Part shown: in pieces, positions 22,228 through 33,555 of the stretch | Layout of the letters: each line of letters opens with the position of its first letter | How positions within the stretch are numbered: the stretch's first letter is position 1 | Assembly (NCBI GenBank): GCA_024220505.1 | Contig: JAKZZE010000012.1 | Coordinates: forward strand, 1,612,001 to 1,676,000 | DNA: 64,000 nt | DNA from: Rhizopus arrhizus | Taxonomy: Eukaryota; Mucoromycota; Mucoromycetes; Mucorales; Rhizopodaceae | Direction: 5' to 3' | The notes under the pieces: model-generated | Database searches by the model: none | The model's input: only the letters and a program-made list of their open reading frames with translations | What the model was told of the DNA's origin: nothing | Translations under genes and position numbers: made by a program

Positions 22228-23330
22228 GCAAGTGGATTGTGTAACTCTTAAAAGTACTTTTACTTTGAGAAATAAGGCAATTGCTCATAAAAGCAAATAT
22301 ATCACGTATACCTTCTATAGATGTTTGAAAGTAAGTTGTGAGATTTGTGTATTTGACTGGTTAGCAAAAAAAAATGAGGGGAGAAAAAAATTTTTTATCA
22401 GATCTTTAAAATCACGGCGCATCACTCCGTATTTACAGCATGCAATTAAAAGAAAGATTAATGATGATTAAAATAAACTACACTCTTCTATAAAGCATTT
22501 ATCAAAGCATTATCTATCCAAATTCAAAGTATGTACATATACTTTAAAACAACCGCAAAGCAAATCATATCTCATTAAAATGAAGAAAAAGAGAAGAAGA
22601 AGAAGAAAAAAAAGAAAAAAAAAAATTTATATCTTTTTGTATTAGTCTAAACCATAAAAGAAATATCACAAAATGTTTATATACGACTTGTACATTCTTT
22701 TTTGATCAAGCTTTCCTTTTTTAAGAAAAAGCCCTTTCTTACTTTTTAACTCGTTTTATTGCTAAACAAACCACTTTTTCTTTTTTGTTTCTTATCCTTC
22801 TTTGGATCAAAAGGGTCTGTGTTCACTTTTTTCAAATAGAAAAACTTAATCGTAAATCTCTTTAAGCCTTTTTATATGAATAAAAAAAAGGAGTTCAAGG
22901 GAATAAAAAAAATCCTTTGGGATCAAGGGCAAAAAAAAGATAAAAGGAAAATAAATAGCGAGGGAAAGACATGTCATAGACATCAGTGTGAATTCTAGGA
23001 CAATCAATCCAAAAAGTCATTTTCCGGAAAAAAGTGGAAGTGGGGGAGGAATTTTTGATGATAAAGATACTTGAGCTCAAAAGAGTCATTCTACTGTACT
23101 TTTCATATTTTTGGGGAAAATAAAAAAATTATTTGAAGAAAAATGGTAAAGTATTTTGGAAAGCGAGTAGTGAAATTTTTCTAATAATTGATATGAGAAA
23201 GTTGAGGTAGTTCGAGATAGAACAAGCAGTGAAAATAAAAGAGAGATATTGTAATATATGAATACATAAAGTGAATGTTAGTAAAAGATGGCCATAAAAA
23301 AGTATTACGTATAACTTACCTGCTAGATAA
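22223..23330. other. Intergenic AT-rich region with low-complexity tracts
   Basis: Contains purine-rich runs (22575-22625), pyrimidine-rich stretches (22640-22800) and the dispersed repeat copy B. Short open frames here have no family resemblance except the repeat-encoded one. No host gene seen. Confidence 0.45.
22905..23010 (-). repeat. Dispersed repeat, copy B
   Basis: Read on the minus strand, this resembles copy A at 983-1078 (GATGTCTATGACATGTCTTT; HTDVYDMSF when translated). Its end, GCCCTTGATCCCAAAGGATT, resembles copy C at about 36889-36917. It lies just downstream of the decayed Fanzor-like gene on the same strand, so it may belong to that element or be independent. Confidence 0.5.
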
Positions 23331-23344
23331 GAGGTCGGAACCCG

Positions 23345-26105
23345 CTATAGAGTTCCCATATGTTCCTCAAAAGAAGTAGGATTCATGTATTCGGAAGGTC
23401 TCTCATTCGTTTATTGTGAAATGTACGTAAACATACAATGAATGTTTTTGGCAGTCATCAAATCACGATTCCAAACCATACTACAAAGGGTTACACTTGA
23501 GGTCAACGTGCACTTTTTGTTTTGATCTGGCTAAAATAGTATTTTGTAAAATCTTTAGCTTTGCATTGATTATATGCTTGACTAGTAAAAGCTTCAGTAA
23601 CATAGACAAACATAGTTTTCCCTTGTTGATCCTTTGACATCTTCTTAATAGCATCGGTAATATGTCTGGTAGGAGCAGGGAAATCTTCTTTGATAGATGT
23701 AGAAAAAGAGCTATCACCATAAGCAAATATTCTTTTCTTGCAAAGGATAGCTGGGCTGTTATTTTTTGGAGGAAGTGGGATCCATTTTTTGCTTATTGTC
23801 ACACAATTGTTTCTTTTCACCCATAGAACTATTAATGTTGCACTTGACACCATCATCAAATAATCTTTTGGCAATATCATGATTAGCTTTTTACTTTTTG
23901 ATATAACCTTTGAAGCTAAGCTTGATTAACCTAAAAGCATATGTTGTGAGCGTAAAGTACTTGTTCCTCTACAAAAACCTCTTACCAACTATTCTTATTA
24001 TAGTAGCCAGAGATCCTTTGGTAGCTTTTTAGTCTGACAGAAGCAGCCTTTGAGAAATCGATCAAATTTAATATTTTGAGGGTAGGTAGTTCACTAATAA
24101 ATCGGAAATCTTTTTATTTGTATTGTTAATGTTCTATATGCTCTTGGGTAGCAAAATTGAACCACATGTATGATAATATTCTTTGATATACATCTTTTTA
24201 ATTCTTTCTTTTGAAGATGAGAATTCAGAATCAACTGCGGTAAATATATTAGTAACACCAAGACCAACACCCTAAACAAAAACTTCATCATTCTTAATTT
24301 CTTCAGCAAATTCCTTAGGAGTCAGGGTGTTTTGAAATTTATCAATATTTGGAGAGGCTTTTTTGAGCTTCTTCTTGAAAACACATTCGATAGAGTAACC
24401 ATTTGTTTGAATCAATTTAGTAAAAGTGATTATTAGTTAAAAACGTTAAGTGTGCATGTGAAAACAGTATATCTTACCAAGTCTTGCGCTTGTCATTTGA
24501 TATCTCATTGTCCTTTTTAGTACCTATTTTAGAAAAGTCAAAGAATTTTGAGTACCATGTTGTAAGATCATCATCAGTTGCCTTTTTATGAATACTTTCC
24601 TTATCACCGGTACATGGCTTGGTAATTTTCAGAAAGCTTGTACGTCGATTTGGATAGATTTGGACTTGCAATCATACAATGAAAGTAAACGAGATACTCT
24701 TGATCCTCTAGAACCAGTGTCATTTCTGGGCTTGAATGTACTGTCTTGAACCTCCTTTTGAGTGTCCTTGATGAGATTATTGACCTTTTCCAAACCATTA
24801 GCATGTAGTTTCTCAAGCTTCTTTGAGACTTTCAAGTTCTTGTTTTAGTTGATAGATACCAGAACAACTTCCTTTAAGCTTTTGTAGCCTTTAGCGTTCA
24901 GATTTGAGATACCTTCAACAGACTTCAGGTTCCTATGAACATAACTAGGAGTAGCAGCTTTTTGAGGAAGGTAGCAATAAAACCAAAAATACTTTTTGAG
25001 ACTGAACTTTATTTAAGGCAATCTTAATTATTAAAAAAGAAAACATTAAAAAGTCTACTGTTTATATTTTTCTATCAGTTGGCGGGTGAACGAGTAAAGA
25101 CAGAGCCAAACTATTTGCCCTCCACAGTCGATCGCGAGCACGACCGAGCTGCGCGACCATCTCGCTGTAATCTTCCATCGAGAGAATGTCCAACGAGGCT
25201 CTGGAAAATTCTCTCAGGTACTGGCGTCCTTGCTGCCTTTCCCTATGCTATCTCTCGTCCCTGTCAAGGTACCTACGCTGTACCGCCCTTCTTTCTTCGG
25301 CTGCTTCTTCCGAGCGTCTAACCCTATGCCTCGGACTGCTTGAAATGACTTGAAAAAATTGTTAATCCATTTTTTTATGCGAAAGCCAGCGGAGCGACCA
25401 GAGATTGTGACCAGTTTTAGAGAAAAGACCAAGAAAGTAGAGAAGGGTTCTTTTTTTAAAGGTGTTTGACATGGTTTTACACATTAAAGCTTCATATTGG
25501 CTTACCATAGATGAAATAATTGTTTGATGTTCTTGACCTTTGAACCCATCCAAATTGATTTGTTCAGGTAAAGATTCGCAAAACCTATCAAAGCAGCTCT
25601 TGGCTTCCTCACCAGTCTTCTTTTCTTGTTTAATAAAAAGCGAGAAAAGTTGGTAAACCAAGTTGTGAGTGATAGCAGCAGGAACTTGTCTGTTCTTTAC
25701 TTGATCAAGACAAAAGTAGTTTGCAAATATTGGCTCAGCATGAATGACTTGAGTTATATGAGATGCCAGTTTTTGGATTTCCAGAACCATACTAGCATCC
25801 TTGCAAGTATTGTTCAAATTTGCCTCGATAGCCAAAGTTTTTGTAAATTATTGGTGTGCTTCTGCCTTGCTCTTGACATAGTAAAGGCCCTTGGAGCTGG
25901 AGGATCTTGCATGACCAGTTCCGCCACAAGTAGGACATTCCAATGACTTTGTAGGTAACCATTGAGCTTCTCCTTTGACAATCTTAAGAGCCACTTTTTT
26001 TGTCCTTCTTTTGTTGATCAGCTTTAGAAGTCTTCTTGATCATTGGAGACTTTCACAGCAGATGTAGAAGGAGCAGAAGCATACAAATCTTTGTCACTGT
26101 TGTCG
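23345..26105 (-). pseudogene. Decayed Fanzor (eukaryotic TnpB-like RNA-guided nuclease) relic
   Basis: Pieces of one protein appear in order on the minus strand, broken by many stops and shifts. N-terminal side: a zinc-knuckle-like CPTCGGTGHAR (about 25907-25945), then an open 157-residue segment (25362-25835). Middle: 24094-24835. C-terminal side: 125-residue segment (23503-23880). Motif remnants match the RuvC-like nuclease of Fanzor/TnpB: GVGLGVTNIFTAVD (about 24230-24275; functional proteins have GVDPG, so the catalytic Asp is lost), FAYGDSSFSTS (about 23692-23727), VTEAFTSQAYNQC (the usual S-x-x-C-x-x-C, first Cys lost; Glu kept) and NRDLMTAKNI (about 23440-23470; usual NRDxNAAxNI). Mucorales are known to carry Fanzor genes. 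The copy is clearly inactive. No flanking target duplication or guide-RNA end could be fixed by eye. Confidence 0.7.
25079..25415. other. GC-rich foreign segment inside the Fanzor relic
   Basis: Base composition jumps to roughly half G+C, against about a third around it. On the minus strand one frame reads RRSEEAAEERRAVQRRYLDR and later SMEDYSEMVAQLGRARDRLW, an Arg/Glu-rich helical protein fragment; the plus strand also has an 80-residue open frame. It interrupts the Fanzor-like reading. It is probably a fragment of another mobile or horizontally acquired gene; I cannot name it. Confidence 0.45.
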
Positions 26106-27626
26106 TTTATGATTTATTGTACTGTTAATATGATTCAATATGGTAGTCAGCAAGTATGGTACAAACCTACTTCTTCTTTAGACGCTTCAGATATATGTGA
26201 TATCTTTTCCTTACACTCGTTTCTCTTTGATTTGGTTACCTTTTTTGTAAATCTGATTGCATGAAACGCTCTTGGTCATAAATTAATTTAAACTAACATT
26301 TCCATTTTATTCCCAACGTTAAACTCTTCAAGCTAAAGATGTATATATAAAAATACAACATGGTTATCATCTTTGCTTATGAAGACCCTCTAGTAACCAT
26401 AAACTCGGCCAACTAACAAACTACAACTATAACCACATCAACAACAGTTACTCAATTCTGTTTATAACACTAAATTTATTCACACTTCTGACTAATTTTA
26501 TTATCAAGTGCGATAAAGAGGTAAGAGACAGTGATGATGAACCCTGTGAGATTCTCCATAGGTTTCTTATTTATTTTCTTAAAAAGTTATTAAATTTACA
26601 TCTGGTTTTTACTCTCCTTAACCATCCTAAATTAACTCTAAATACAATATCTAGAGAGATCATTTTGTCTTTTTATGTCTATCTACAAGTATTGTTCATC
26701 AGCTTGTTTTCTCTCTCTCTCTCACTTTTTTTTTAATAAAAAAGCCAAAACTCTTGGTCATTGTGCTCTTACAATGCAACGAGATATTTAAGCTTGTCTG
26801 TCAATTATTTTCATCCAAGAATGCACGGCTGTCTGTGTAATCCAGATCAGCTTCTATCCATTTGCACATTCACGTGCAATGAATAAAATCAAAAGTGATG
26901 TGACTCCTTTCAGGTTGGATGGACTGCCTCTGAGCTTTTTATTATTAGATTGTTCCTCTCTGTCTGATCCTGATACTAGAAGAAAATTGAATTTTTTTTT
27001 GAAGCTTCAAGCACCCTTCTCGTGCTTTTCTCAAAAACTAAAGAAGTAACTCTATAGAAAAGGATAGTATCTATCCATACGATCTACTTTCTCTATCAAA
27101 ACCTTTTCAGGAACATTCTTTTCAACTCGTTCTCCTTGTTTTTTTTTTTTTCTATTGTTCAATTATTTTTTTAATTATAAATCATCAAATAGAGCCTGTT
27201 TTATTATCAAATCCCTTGTTTCATATTCAAACTACTTGATCCATCCAATCTTTAAAGTGAACGTCTCTTGGATAAAAAGGTGCTCATTTTATACTCCGAA
27301 CAAAATCAAATCTAAATTTAATTTTCTCTGCTTAAAATAGTGTATCAAAATAACATCATCAAGGAATATCACAAGATCAAAGTTTCCTTGTTTACGTAAT
27401 ACATCCTGAAATAAACAAAAAAATAAAGCAGTAAAAATGATGGATTCTAGATTTCATCAGGTGACTTTTTTTTCCCCCCAAATAACAAGTTACGCCATTA
27501 GAATATAAAAACATTCAACTGTGAAACTTTATTATCATTCACGGTCATTCTTTTAGGAATCTGGATTTTCTTCATTTAAAGTTCAGCAAACTTTTCTATT
27601 TTTTCCCTCTCTTTTTCATCTCTTCT

Positions 27627-27668
<42 letters not shown>

Positions 27669-27821
27669 TTAATAAAAAAAGAAAGAAAGAATAGCAAGCC
27701 TTTTTTTTTTTTTTTTATTTCTTTCTTTTTCGTTTTGGCACTTCAATCCCATACAATATTGTCCGGGTCTTTATCCGAACTGGGCAGACGTAAACGTGGA
27801 AAGACAACAAAGAGTATTTTG
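26106..27821. other. Intergenic AT-rich region upstream of NATD1-like gene
   Basis: About 1.7 kb with no gene that I can support. It contains a CT-run (26706-26723), short unrelated open frames, and near the gene the 39-T tract at 27629-27667 and a second T-run (27701-27718). The pyrimidine-rich part probably forms the leader or promoter of the acetyltransferase gene. Confidence 0.4.
27629..27667. repeat. Poly(T) tract of 39
   Basis: Uninterrupted T run about 155 bases upstream of the NATD1-like start, in a pyrimidine-rich leader or promoter. Confidence 0.9.
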
Positions 27822-28269
27822 ATGGCATCGAATTATAATAATGTAGCATCCTCTATCATAAATAATAACAGAAGATTTAATACGTTGGATATAATACATG
27901 ATAAAGATCATTACATGTTTAAATTATTATTAGATAAAGGAAACACAGGTAGATTTTACTTTTCTTTTTTTTATTTTACCACATTTTCTAATAAATAAAA
28001 TAGCTGCATTATGTTATTTACCAACAAGATGTCAAAATATAATTGAATTCTATCATACTGTAAATAATAATAATAATAATAATAATAACCATCATTAACC
28101 TTATTCTTTTTAGGAAATACCGTTCATGTACAGACACCAAGGAATAGGTGATTTATTATTATCTCGAGCATTTCAATGGGCAAAGAATACAGAAAAGATA
28201 GTTATACCAACTTGTCCATTTGTTCGTAAATATTTAAAATTAAAATTGGAAGAAGAATCTCTTGTATAA
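27822..28269 (+). CDS. NATD1/YjdJ-type GNAT-fold acetyltransferase-like protein
   Basis: Three exons (27822-27948, 28004-28059, 28114-28269) close in frame to 112 residues. The sequence FYHTEIPFMYRHQGIGDLLL is the acetyl-CoA binding part of the small NATD1/YjdJ family (HTEVP...rGkGiA), and IVIPTCPFVRKYLK is its conserved C-terminal strand and helix with the signature Pro-x-Cys. The size fits the family (about 90-115 residues). The substrate is not known. The second intron carries an (AAT)n run at about 28061-28088. The start chosen, MASNYNNVAS, follows a long pyrimidine-rich leader; an upstream in-frame ATG at 27666 would add a Phe-rich stretch encoded by poly(T) and is unlikely. Confidence 0.85.
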
Positions 28270-28409
28270 AATATTGCTTAATAAATAATGTTTAATATGT
28301 TACACGCATTGTACTATTATCGGAGTTTAAATGTATATATTTGGATATGTTTGTGTGTGTGAGAATCAGACCTGAACTTATTCTTTTTCTTTTTTTATTA
28401 TTTATAAAA

Positions 28410-30392
28410 ATGAGCACAATAGATTCAAAAGTGATTCAAATACAAAATTATGTAATTTATAGAAAAACAATTGGTGCTGGTTCTATGGGAAAAGTAAAAT
28501 TGGCAGAGTGTATAACAGACAGTGAAAAACAAAAGGTAACTTGAATGATACGATGACTTGTATTAACAATAAAAAGTATGCTGTAAAGATTATGCCTAAA
28601 ATAGATTTAAGTACAGTCAAAGTCAATCAAGCTGAGCAAGATCCAAAGGACACACCACAAGAACGTGAACAGAGAACGATTCGAGAGATGGCCATTATGA
28701 GACTGCTGAGACATCCACATATCTGTCAACTCAAAGAATATGTGGCTGAGCAAGATAAATATTACATGTTTTTAGAATATGTCGATGGTGGACAACTACT
28801 GGATTATATCATTCAACATGGTCGGCTGAAAGAAAGACAGGCGAGGAAATTTGCTCGGCAGATACTGAGCGCATTAGATTACTGTCATCGAAATTCAATT
28901 GTTCATCGAGGCAAGTGACAGTTGATGACAAAGAGTACTTATCCCAATTGGTATCTTAGACTTGAAGATCGAAAATATCCTATTGACAAAATCAGAACAA
29001 ATCAAGATTATCGATTTCGGTCTATCCAATCTCTATTCACCCACTCAACAGCTAGACACATTCTGTGGCTCACTTTATTTTGCTGCACCCGAACTGTTGA
29101 AGGCAAAAGAATACACAGGACCAGAAGTAGACGTGTGGAGCTTTGGTATCGTACTTTATGTGCTCGTGTGTGGTAAAGTGCCATTTGATGATACAAATTT
29201 ACCTGCACTGCATGAAAAAATCAAACGAGGACAGGTCGATCATTATCCAGATCATCTTGGAAAAGGTACAAGGGAAATCAAGTAAGGAAAGTTAACTTAT
29301 TCGGTAGATTGCCTGGATCTCTTGTCAAAGATATTTGTTGTGAACCCAAGCGAACGCATCACACTTTCAGCCATTCGATCTCATCCTTGGATGAATAAAG
29401 GATTCGATGAACCCGTTCAGAATTATCTGCCTCACCGACAACCTCTTGTCGCCATCGATCCATCCATCGTCCAAGGCATGCAAGGCTTTGGCTTGGGTTC
29501 ATCGATCGAGATTCAGACCCGACTTGAAAAGATCATTTCTTCAAAAGAATACCAAGCAGCAGCAGCACAGATTGATGAAAACTATCAAAAGAGGCTTTGC
29601 ACCAACGAGATCATGGCCAGTCGACCCCGATGGCGACGTCGGCTGTCCTCGAGCAGTCGGATCAAACATCAAGAGAAGGATGACTTTTGGTTCTTGCCAG
29701 CAATGTATGATCCACTGGTCTCGATTTACTATCTTGTGAAGGAACGCAGAGAGGCTGAAGAACGTAAACAGCAACTGCTCAACATGCCTCCCCATGTTGG
29801 CCTGACGCGATCGGCCAGTGCTCTGACACAGCGCAAGATGGCCCCTCCACTCATTCGAAGACGTACGTTGGATGCTTCCAAACAGCCACTTGTGCAGAAA
29901 CCTCCTCTGCCCTCTCCCTCTCCATCCATCCGTTCCGACAAGCCGCAGGAGAGCAGCAGGCCGAGACCATCTTGGAAACGCATCTCCCACCGTCATTTCC
30001 CCTCCTCCCCCATTCCTACACCCAATCCATCCGAAAAGGGCCTGCTCGACTACCTGCACCGTGGTCAGCTCTTTCGGTTGACGATCGCCCAGATGGTTCA
30101 CCAGATCCTCACCCTTTTGCCTCTGCTGGCCATCGAAGTCGAAAAGAACTCGGAAAACCGGATTTGGTGCAGGACATCCTACTGGTCACGTCATCTGGAC
30201 GTGCCGAATCAAGAGCGATCCAGTGTGCCTCTCCGGTTCAGTATCTCGGTCTATACCGTGCTCTGGTCAAGTCAAAAGACTGGATTCAGGTTGATTCAAG
30301 AGGATGAGGTCTCTGTAGCAAGTTTTTATGCAAAGGAAGTATTGAGGAATTTGTATTCTGCTCTAGTCAATAAAATCCTGGTTCAATCATAA
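28410..30392 (+). CDS. KIN1: KIN1/KIN2 (PAR-1/MARK-like) serine/threonine kinase
   Basis: Four exons (28410-28535, 28577-28910, 28960-29265, 29308-30392) give about 616 residues. Kinase domain about 12-300: [40 protein letters not shown], the fungal Kin1 signature [14 protein letters not shown] and [24 protein letters not shown] Ser/Pro/Arg-rich linker follows, and the C-terminus (about 510-612; [30 protein letters not shown]) resembles the lipid-binding KA1 domain. Kin1 kinases act at the cortex in polarity, exocytosis and cell-wall integrity. Intron 2 starts with GC (GCAAGT, 28911) and not GT; only this splice gives the HRD-LK catalytic loop. The first intron is only 41 nt. The protein is shorter than ascomycete Kin1 (about 900-1100), mainly in the linker. 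The 3' half is more GC-rich than its surroundings. Confidence 0.9.
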
Positions 30393-31090
30393 CCATCCTG
30401 TTTTCATTCAATCATAGCTTCTGTCATCGACATCCCTTCTCCTTTTCTTTGTTTCTAAAAGGTTGAATGATCAACCTGTCCATCCGCTTTGTTTACCCTA
30501 TTCATGTTGGTAACTTGCGTTTTTTATAGCATGTTGTAGCCAGAATGGCCTAACAAGGCTCCTTTGTGAGATGAAACAGAAACGAGAGAGGAACGCTAGA
30601 GCATGAAAAGGCACAAAAAAGCCAAGATGTCTAGACATTCCAGACAATCTAAAATTTCCTACAGACAGTCAGATGAGGTCAGAAGTCATGTGGTACAGCT
30701 AAAAGCTTGCAGTGACAATCAAAAGTGTGAGAGGGGGAAGCACGGCCTGGGTGGGAAAAATAAAGAAGTGATTTTTGAGTGTGCCATTATTCTGATTTGA
30801 ATGATATTTGTTGCAAAAAAAAAAAATAGAACCCAAAGAATAAGAATGTTTGGAAGCGATTCTGACGTTTATTCAACCCGTTTGTTTGTACTAAAGCATT
30901 AGGCTTGAGTAATTTCCCAACCAACTCGACTTGACATTGACATATTTTAGCAGGTAAGACAAGAACGAGAGATTGAACGAAATGCATCTGTAGTTTTCTA
31001 GCAAAGTCATCAGTACGACGGTAGTCAAGAAGATATGAAAAATCTGTAGCGACTCAAAAATACTTTTGAAAACTTTTGAAAATCTCAAAA
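30393..31090. other. Intergenic, with a protein-like relic on the minus strand (30850-31060)
   Basis: After the KIN1 3' end, the minus strand of about 30850-31060 reads FSYLLDYRRTDDFARKLQMH and later AKICQCQVELVGKLLKPNAL in one frame over about 65 residues without a start. It looks like a piece of a multicopy mucoralean mobile-element gene, but I cannot name the family. Confidence 0.35.
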
Positions 31091-31139
31091 AGAACAGAAC
31101 TCGGTCAATAACCTTCTTTCTATCTTAAGACCAAGGTCT

Positions 31140-32758
31140 CTTGTAGATGAATTGGCTTGTAAAAAAAAAATCTTTAGGGTGCATTCAACACTACAGCCTA
31201 AAATAAAGCCTCAAAAGACAAGACGACCAAAATACAAAGATGATCATCGCATTTTTGACAAAGGATCGTTGTCTAACCCTTATCGCACTGAGTGTACAAG
31301 CAGCTCTGGTATTGCATCCTATGATGATCTGAAAAAAGAAAAATAAAGTGAAAGCAAAAACTTCAAAAGAAAAGCGATCATGCTCATGATTTCAGAAGCA
31401 ATTCGAATTCGTGTTTTTACTCGCTATGAGCACTAAAATAATTAAGTTCAAAGAAGGCAAAGGAGACACTTTAGTTATCTGGATAAAGAATATAATACGG
31501 AAGGATAAAAATAAAGATGCAAGCTATACAACAGTCTATTGATTCCTAAAGGTCATTCATTTTGTGGTAATCCAAAATATGCATCCAGAGCAAATGCATT
31601 CCTGCTGAAAAGGAAACCAAGAAGACTTTTCGTACACATGTGTTTAACAATCAAGATGAACCACATTATTTTATTGCATGTGGCGATGAGAATGTCTCGA
31701 GTCAAGTCCATGGTGCTGAAGCTGATCATGAACCTACGAAACAAGGATGACAGCAACTAGATCATGCTTCATCCATCAGTCGATCATTACAAATACAGGG
31801 AGATATGTATCAGAGCCAGATGCTTTCATCAATGGCATCCATACTCACTCTCTATTAGACAATGGGTTTCTTGATGGATTTCTTTCTCTCAGTTTGATAA
31901 AAAAGAATTGGTTCATCCGACGGCTGCGCGTGTGTTTGTAGATTAAAAAAGGACAGAAAGGGATACTGGATGTAACTTGAGATATTCTTGTTACCATTAA
32001 GAAGCATCATTTTCCCTTCATTGCTGTTCCACGTTATAGTCTCCACGATCCAATCCGTCAGCAAGATGAGTATTTCATTGACATTCAAATAAGTTGCGTA
32101 ATTATGAGTTTGATGAATCTGTGGTGTCATTTATAAACAAAAGAAGTAATTACAAGTCTCAGCTTTCTCATTCTTGCTTACGACTTTATACTACGAGGCA
32201 AAGGGTTGCAATAGCTACCGAAAAGGACTATGCAGAGTTTCCTGGTGAAGGCCAAGGATTTCAAGCATATGACACATATGTAGGTAACAAGCGTACTGCA
32301 AAAATTGCATTGAGAGAAACAAGACTTCTTGAATGCCTCCTCATCAAGCCAAACATGCCAGTAATGCTTATCTATAACTTCATGTTCCAGATGGGTGGGT
32401 CAACGGTGCTATTGCTCTGATTGAATACATGGAAGAAGAGAATATAAATCTAAAGAAACGGCTGCCAAACGGAAATGACGCAATTTATTGGATTCAGCGT
32501 ATCAGTCGTCAAGTTCCTGGAACTAGTTATACAAGAACACAATTCCCAATCGTCCCTGCTTTCGACGCTACAATTCACAAAGCATAAATTGCAACAATCG
32601 ACTGTGTGAGAGTCCATTTAGATAATATGCCCTCGCATGGCCAACTTTATGTTGCTATGTCACGTGTTAGAAAACTAGAGGACTTGTATTTTCTTGATTC
32701 TGAAACGCCTCTCAACATCAAGAGAAGGTTTGGTGTCGACATAGACGCTGTTACGTAA
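31140..32758 (+). pseudogene. Decayed PIF1-type helicase, probably from a Helitron
   Basis: The clearest part is 32094-32756: LYTTRQRVAIATEKDYAEFP, QGFQAYDTYVGNKRTAKIAL, LLECLLIKPNMPVMLIYN, then after a one-base shift near 32383 WVNGAIALIEYMEEENINL, then a stop at 32585-32587, and VRVHLDNMPSHGQLYVAMSR with helicase motif VI (YVAMSRVRK, about 32648-32674) and NIKRRFGVDIDAV. This is the C-terminal half of PIF1-like helicases, as found in Helitron Rep-helicase proteins. Upstream (31152-31940) only short coding-like scraps remain (for example KPQKTRRPKYKDDHRIFDKG). The Walker A region is not seen. At least one shift and one stop make it inactive. Helitron ends (TC...CTRR with hairpin) were not located, so an independent PIF1 pseudogene is possible. 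Confidence 0.65.
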
Positions 32759-33555
32759 CAAGCAGTAATATTGTCCCCAGAAAAGAACTACATCCTCAAA
32801 TGTCAATTTTTGATAATTAAAAAATTATTAAAAGCAAGCCAACACTTGAGCTGTTACAGGGCTGTAAAGCGGAACGATTTTTTTAGTGAGAACATTATAA
32901 AATCAAAGCAATTTGGATATAACGTTAATAAAATAATAGTTATATTCATAATTTTAATAGTTGAGAAGTTAATAAACCATTTTGCTTGACCTTCTTGCTT
33001 AAAAGTTAAATAGTGCAATCTTTTCAAGGTACAATGATATTATTAAAAGTCCAATAAACAAGAAGTCATGCCTTGATGTCTTTATTTTATATAATTATGC
33101 TCATTTATTTGTTTAAAAGTTATTTTTTGGAGAAAGTGTAACTTACTCGTTTACTTTTCTTTTTGTTTATGCATGTTTTATGCAAAAAGTATATTGTAGG
33201 CGATATAAATGCAGTAGCCAAAAAAGTTTGGTCAGAACAGTGGAGCAGGTTATTGTGTTTTCATTGTTTGTTGCTATCAAACAATGAAAATAAAGAATTA
33301 TCGCTAAAATAGCAAATAAAGTCGAACTCAAATACATGAATATGATGGTTGATAACAAAAAGAGATAAATTATAAATTATCTCGTCTACATCAAAATGTA
33401 AGTTGTTTTATCTAAATTTATATAAACATTATTGTAACATATCTCTTTTTTATAATATATTACTTCTGTTCAACTTAAAAGTAATGTAACAACATGTGAT
33501 ATTTATTATTTTTACTACTCAATAAATAAAAGTTCACAAATGCAGTTATTTAAAC
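32759..33555. other. AT-rich intergenic region downstream of the subtilisin gene
   Basis: About 800 bases of AT-rich DNA between the helicase relic and the subtilisin stop codon. Short open frames have no family resemblance. Nothing recognised. Confidence 0.4.

Noticed and set aside
22232..22471. 79-residue open frame after the poly(A) tract
   Set aside because: Lys/Phe-rich composition typical of random AT-rich DNA; no family resemblance or neighbour.
25079..25321. 80-residue plus-strand frame in the GC-rich block as a gene
   Set aside because: It begins and ends inside a fragment lodged in a decayed element; the minus-strand reading is more protein-like, and neither is complete.
29972..30307. 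111-residue open frame overlapping the 3' part of KIN1
   Set aside because: It is in a different frame from the KA1-like C-terminus, which fits the kinase family and continues without a break to 30392. The overlap reflects the GC-richer coding sequence.
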